In this document: piece by piece, positions 28,479-30,887 of the stretch
Layout of the letters: every line of letters begins with the position of its first letter
Numbering within the stretch: position 1 is the stretch's first letter
The notes under the pieces: model-generated
Database searches by the model: none
Told to the model about the DNA's origin: nothing
What the model saw: only the letters and a program-made list of their open reading frames with translations
IMG/VR virus record: IMGVR_UViG_3300005563_000077
Location: 1-30,887 of that record
DNA from: a virus
Length of the DNA: 30,887 nucleotides
Strand: one strand, 5' to 3'
Made by a program: the position numbers and the translations under genes

Positions 28479-28864
28479 TGGGGCTCCAAGGAAAGAGACT
28501 CTTGTCCCTTTTGCGCGTCTCGCGTCCGGCGCGCGTTCACCATGTGATGCGCCTGGTCATGCCGAAGATGGCACCGCTGGCATAGGGCCGCAAGATTGGG
28601 CCGGTTGCCCAACTGGCCATTGTTCCTGGGATCATGGTCGAGGTGAGCAATGGTCAACACGATGCGCAGTAGCCCATGTAAGCGCGGGTCCACGCAGCCT
28701 GTGAGGTCATGAAATACGCCATCCTCGGTCCGATATCCGACCGCCTGATTGTTTACCCCGCAGTTCGCGCAGCGGTTATCGTCGCGCTTTAGCACCTCGG
28801 CGCGAATCGCCAGCCATTCCTTGCGTGGCGGGTAGAGGTGGCGGTTTTCCGGTTTGATGGGCAT
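28475..28864 (-). CDS. HNH endonuclease
   Basis: Protein of 129 residues from ATG 28864 (TGATG overlap). The HNH core reads CANCGVNNQA, then LTIAHLDHDPRNN, NRPNLAALCQRCHLRHD: the Cys pairs and the AHLDHD … N … H residues are all present. It resembles small phage HNH proteins, some of which act with terminase, but this one lies in the early region next to the methyltransferase and MmcB-like genes. A role in DNA processing or attack on unmodified DNA is inferred. Confidence 0.82.
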   Translation of the reverse strand: MPIKPENRHLYPPRKEWLAIRAEVLKRDDNRCANCGVNNQAVGYRTEDGVFHDLTGCVDPRLHGLLRIVLTIAHLDHDPRNNGQLGNRPNLAALCQRCHLRHDQAHHMVNARRTRDAQKGQESLSLEPQ

Positions 28865-29535
28865 CAGTCGCGCCTCCGGAAGCTCACCGCCCAAACCCAC
28901 GGGTTCCCATCCCAGGAACCCGGGCCGTTGATGGATTCCCAGAGCGTGCGAAAGGATTCGCGCGCGGTGGCGCAATACTCGTAGCCTTCGCCCTGGTAAT
29001 CCGGCGGGAAGCCGTAATGCCGGTATCCATCCTCGGGGCGCCACTCAGCGGGAACGATTGCGTTCTTTTCTACACCTTCCGCAATGGCATCTGCCTCGGT
29101 GATGTCCTGCAACCGCTCCACGCGGATGTCGGTAATTTCAAGGGTCAGGCGCGAGGCCCAGCGGGGCATGTGGATGCCGGGTTTGCACTTATCGGATAGA
29201 TGAAACCACTCAGCCCCGGATGGCGTGCCATCTGCGGGATACCAAATAGGCTTATTGCCCCATTTGGAGGGCGGGAATCCGTCGTATCCCGCAGCGCCGC
29301 GGAACGTCTCCCGCACCCAAAGCAGATCCCCGTCAAGACCGTAAGGCGATTTGATGATGGTATGCGGGCAGATGTTCGGGAAGTGGAATAGGTCGCCAAA
29401 CCGAACCCATGATCCGGCCCCATGCGGTTGAACCTTCACGATGCGGCGCGTGACGGTCTTCGGGCTCACCTCCCGCATCACGGCGCGAACCATGGGCGCG
29501 GAAAACAGAATGGGCTTCTCGCTCACCTCGTTCAT
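28864..29535 (-). CDS. ASCH/PUA-like phage protein
   Basis: Protein of 223 residues. It opens ILFSAPMVRAVMREVSPKTVTRRIV, then PYGLDGDLLWVRETF, IHMPRWASRLTLEITDIRVERLQDITEADAIAEGV and ends with a WVWAVSFRR strand. This is the layout of a widespread phage protein of ASCH/PUA-like fold (GDxLWVRET … PRWASRxxLxI … RVERLQDI). The fold is associated with RNA or modified-base binding; the phage members are often labelled morphogenetic, with no firm proof. ATG 29535 overlaps the peptidase stop (ATGA). Confidence 0.78.
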   Translation of the reverse strand: MNEVSEKPILFSAPMVRAVMREVSPKTVTRRIVKVQPHGAGSWVRFGDLFHFPNICPHTIIKSPYGLDGDLLWVRETFRGAAGYDGFPPSKWGNKPIWYPADGTPSGAEWFHLSDKCKPGIHMPRWASRLTLEITDIRVERLQDITEADAIAEGVEKNAIVPAEWRPEDGYRHYGFPPDYQGEGYEYCATARESFRTLWESINGPGSWDGNPWVWAVSFRRRD

Positions 29536-30065
29536 GCCGCCGCCCTCCGTCCGAACTTATCGAAGGCCTTCCAAACCCCTTGTAAGCCCTCGGCCTGGAG
29601 GATGTCGTACATCTGATGCACGCGCAGGCCGAAGCCGTTCTGGAAGGTCGGCAGCTCCGGATAGGTGGTCCACCGGCCGCCCCACTCCATTCCCACCAGC
29701 TCCCCGAGCTGGCCCAAGCGCGACCAGGGAAGCGGCCGCGCGGGGTTGAAGGTATCGAGATCCGTCCACGCCCATTGCGCGCCCTGCTTCTGATGGTTGC
29801 CGTCGAAGGCCATGTCGATGGCGACCCCGTAGGCGTGCAGGCCGAAGCCGGGGAAGGCCCGTGTCACCACCAGCTCCGGATGGATGATGATCCACTTCCC
29901 GTCCTTGCACACGCGGCCCTTCGCGTAGAGCTCCAGCTCGCGCTCCATGGGTCGGAAGCCTTCGAAGACGTGCGCGCCCAGGCCTTCGGAGTTCACCTTG
30001 TAGAGGAACCGCTGCACCTGCTCGGCGAATGGGGGATAGAGGTGGGAAAGGTCGTTGTCGATCAT
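29532..30065 (-). CDS. M15-type peptidase (endolysin candidate) lacking one zinc ligand
   Basis: Protein of 177 residues from ATG 30065, preceded by GGAGG at ten bases. Family M15 features: EGFRPMERELELYAKG (the SxxRxxxxQxxLYxxG-like stretch), GLHAYGVAIDM with zinc ligands H77 and D84, and E127 before WGGRW. The third zinc ligand is normally the His of a PHF motif; here the motif reads LPTFQNG, with Thr140 in its place. A His occurs ten residues later (RVHQM). The protein would cleave peptidoglycan cross-link or stem peptides during lysis if active. It lies in an early-side position beside a methyltransferase. Confidence 0.75.
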   Translation of the reverse strand: MIDNDLSHLYPPFAEQVQRFLYKVNSEGLGAHVFEGFRPMERELELYAKGRVCKDGKWIIIHPELVVTRAFPGFGLHAYGVAIDMAFDGNHQKQGAQWAWTDLDTFNPARPLPWSRLGQLGELVGMEWGGRWTTYPELPTFQNGFGLRVHQMYDILQAEGLQGVWKAFDKFGRRAAA

Positions 30066-30109
30066 GCGATGGCAGCCTCCGGATGGGTGTGAAAGAGTTT
30101 CATTGCGCA

Positions 30110-30784
30110 TTACGGTCCCCCGAGGATTTTCCACGCGACCGCCGCGCAGAGGGGAACTTGCCCATCGCCATAGGCAGCAAGGAGCTTGTGGGATTCGGCC
30201 AGCCCATCATCCAGGCGTATTTCCTCGGGGTCAATTTCCCAAGGGCCAGGGTCAGGCGTCGGCAGCACGGCCATTTCTGCATGGACCGGCACGATTGGTT
30301 CGCGGTGCGCGTCGGAGTGGCCAAGAGCCCAGTATCGGGGCCGAGAATGCGGCGCACCCACCGCGGCAGCGTCCAAGATGAGCGGACGGGTAAGGGTGTA
30401 TCCGATTTCTCGCATATCCTGAGCAAGTCGGCCGTGCTCTCGGCGATAGTTTGCCACGCATTCCAGGAAGACCCATTCGGGCTGAAGCAGGCAGACTGCT
30501 CGGATAACCGTTTCTGTATGGTCGATCGGGTCTCCCATGCCACGGCGGGCCGAACTCCATTTAGGACAAGGGGTGCCCGCATGGAGACAATCCACGCGTC
30601 CCGCCCAAAGTGAGAATTCAACGGTTCGGGCGTCGGCTCGGATGATTTCGGTATCGGGGAACTGGCAGGCAAGCCAGCGGGCCCGCCATTCGTCCCATTC
30701 GACGGCGAAGACGGGCTGGTGTCCAAGGATAAGGTCGGCGTACAATCCGCCCCCACCCCCGGCAAAAAGGTGTCCGGTCCGCAT
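30110..30784 (-). CDS. C5-cytosine DNA methyltransferase
   Basis: Protein of 224 residues with the C5-methyltransferase motifs in order: motif I FAGGGGG (residues 7-13, AdoMet binding), the acidic VEWDEW after strand 2, motif IV GTPCPKWS (catalytic Cys73), motif VI FLECV, motif VIII-like HSRPRYW, and a final motif X-like YGDGQVPLCAAVAW. It is shorter than typical 330-residue enzymes, with a small target-recognition part, as in phage solitary methyltransferases. Probable role: protecting phage DNA from host restriction or regulating expression. It starts one base after the stop of the partial gene at the edge. Confidence 0.88.
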   Translation of the reverse strand: MRTGHLFAGGGGGLYADLILGHQPVFAVEWDEWRARWLACQFPDTEIIRADARTVEFSLWAGRVDCLHAGTPCPKWSSARRGMGDPIDHTETVIRAVCLLQPEWVFLECVANYRREHGRLAQDMREIGYTLTRPLILDAAAVGAPHSRPRYWALGHSDAHREPIVPVHAEMAVLPTPDPGPWEIDPEEIRLDDGLAESHKLLAAYGDGQVPLCAAVAWKILGGP

Positions 30785-30785
30785 A

Positions 30786-30887
30786 TCATGACCTTTCCCC
30801 GGCTAATTGGCGCCCCTCTAGGGCATAGAACTCCCTGCAAAAAGCCTCGCGGGCTTCATTGCTGGTCATGGGCTCTATTCGCACCTT
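30786..30887 (-). CDS. C-terminal end of an unknown protein (edge of window)
   Basis: An open frame enters from beyond the right edge and ends at TGA 30786-30788. The visible part is KVRIEPMTSNEAREAFCREF… and about 33 residues long; a short version could start at ATG 30869. The stop is separated from the methyltransferase ATG by a single base, so the two are in one operon. Nothing more can be said. Confidence 0.45.
   Translation of the reverse strand, partial: KVRIEPMTSNEAREAFCREFYALEGRQLAGERS

Noticed and set aside
1-30887. CRISPR array
   Set aside because: No regularly spaced direct repeats were seen; the only repeats are the promoter-like elements, one 21-bp pair and the protein-coding repeats at 3691-5073.
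1-30887. Integrase, excisionase, repressor or attachment sites
   Set aside because: No recombinase or CI-like repressor is recognisable in this window, so no lysogeny claim can be made from it.

Overview
The window is part of a tailed-phage genome (a free phage or an intact-looking prophage). Nearly every gene reads leftward on the minus strand. The virion genes have long non-contractile-tail (siphovirus-like) architecture: small and large terminase, portal, Mu gpF-like minor head protein, scaffold, P22-type coat protein, head-tail connectors, tail appendage genes, tail-terminator candidate, tail tube, and a tail assembly chaperone with its -1 frameshift extension. The tape measure gene should lie just beyond coordinate 1. 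Sequence is GC-rich, with strong Shine-Dalgarno sites and many ATGA, GTGA, TGATG or TAATG overlaps between genes, so the host is a bacterium with SD-led translation. The host phylum cannot be named from this sequence.

Layout in the order of transcription (right to left). 30887-26420 holds a C5-cytosine DNA methyltransferase, an M15-type peptidase (endolysin candidate) whose third zinc ligand seems to be lost, an ASCH/PUA-like protein, an HNH nuclease, an MmcB-like PD-(D/E)XK protein, a small Cys-rich protein and a sigma-70-like factor. 26410-20502 is a dense run of small accessory genes: zinc-knuckle proteins, membrane peptides, a lipoprotein and an Rmf-like protein. 20501-19928 has no convincing gene but contains stable hairpins and is flanked by two copies of a promoter-like element. 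19927-13397 carries the packaging and head genes. 13396-12828 holds an initiator-like tRNA-Met, a structured gene-free stretch and an intrinsic terminator. One plus-strand gene (12465-12827) and an AP2/HNH homing endonuclease follow. 11661-8537 is scaffold, coat and connectors. 8532-5077 and the repeat protein at 3691-5073 form a membrane-protein and tail-appendage block. 3694-1 is tail completion, tail tube, a second free-standing endonuclease gene and the tail chaperone.

The most interesting signals are: (1) an 18-bp identical element before the small terminase gene and before the scaffold/coat operon, with a diverged third copy before the 20.4-kb gene-free region, in a phage that also encodes its own sigma-like factor; (2) a 460-residue protein built of about 20 tandem repeats of about 20 residues; (3) two gene-free stretches of about 0.5 kb with RNA-like structure, one attached to a phage tRNA with initiator hallmarks; (4) a canonical G-GGT-TTA slippery site at the end of the tail chaperone gene; (5) a minor head protein with a C-terminal JAMM/MPN-like module. 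All functional statements rest on reading motifs and gene order by eye; no database search was run.
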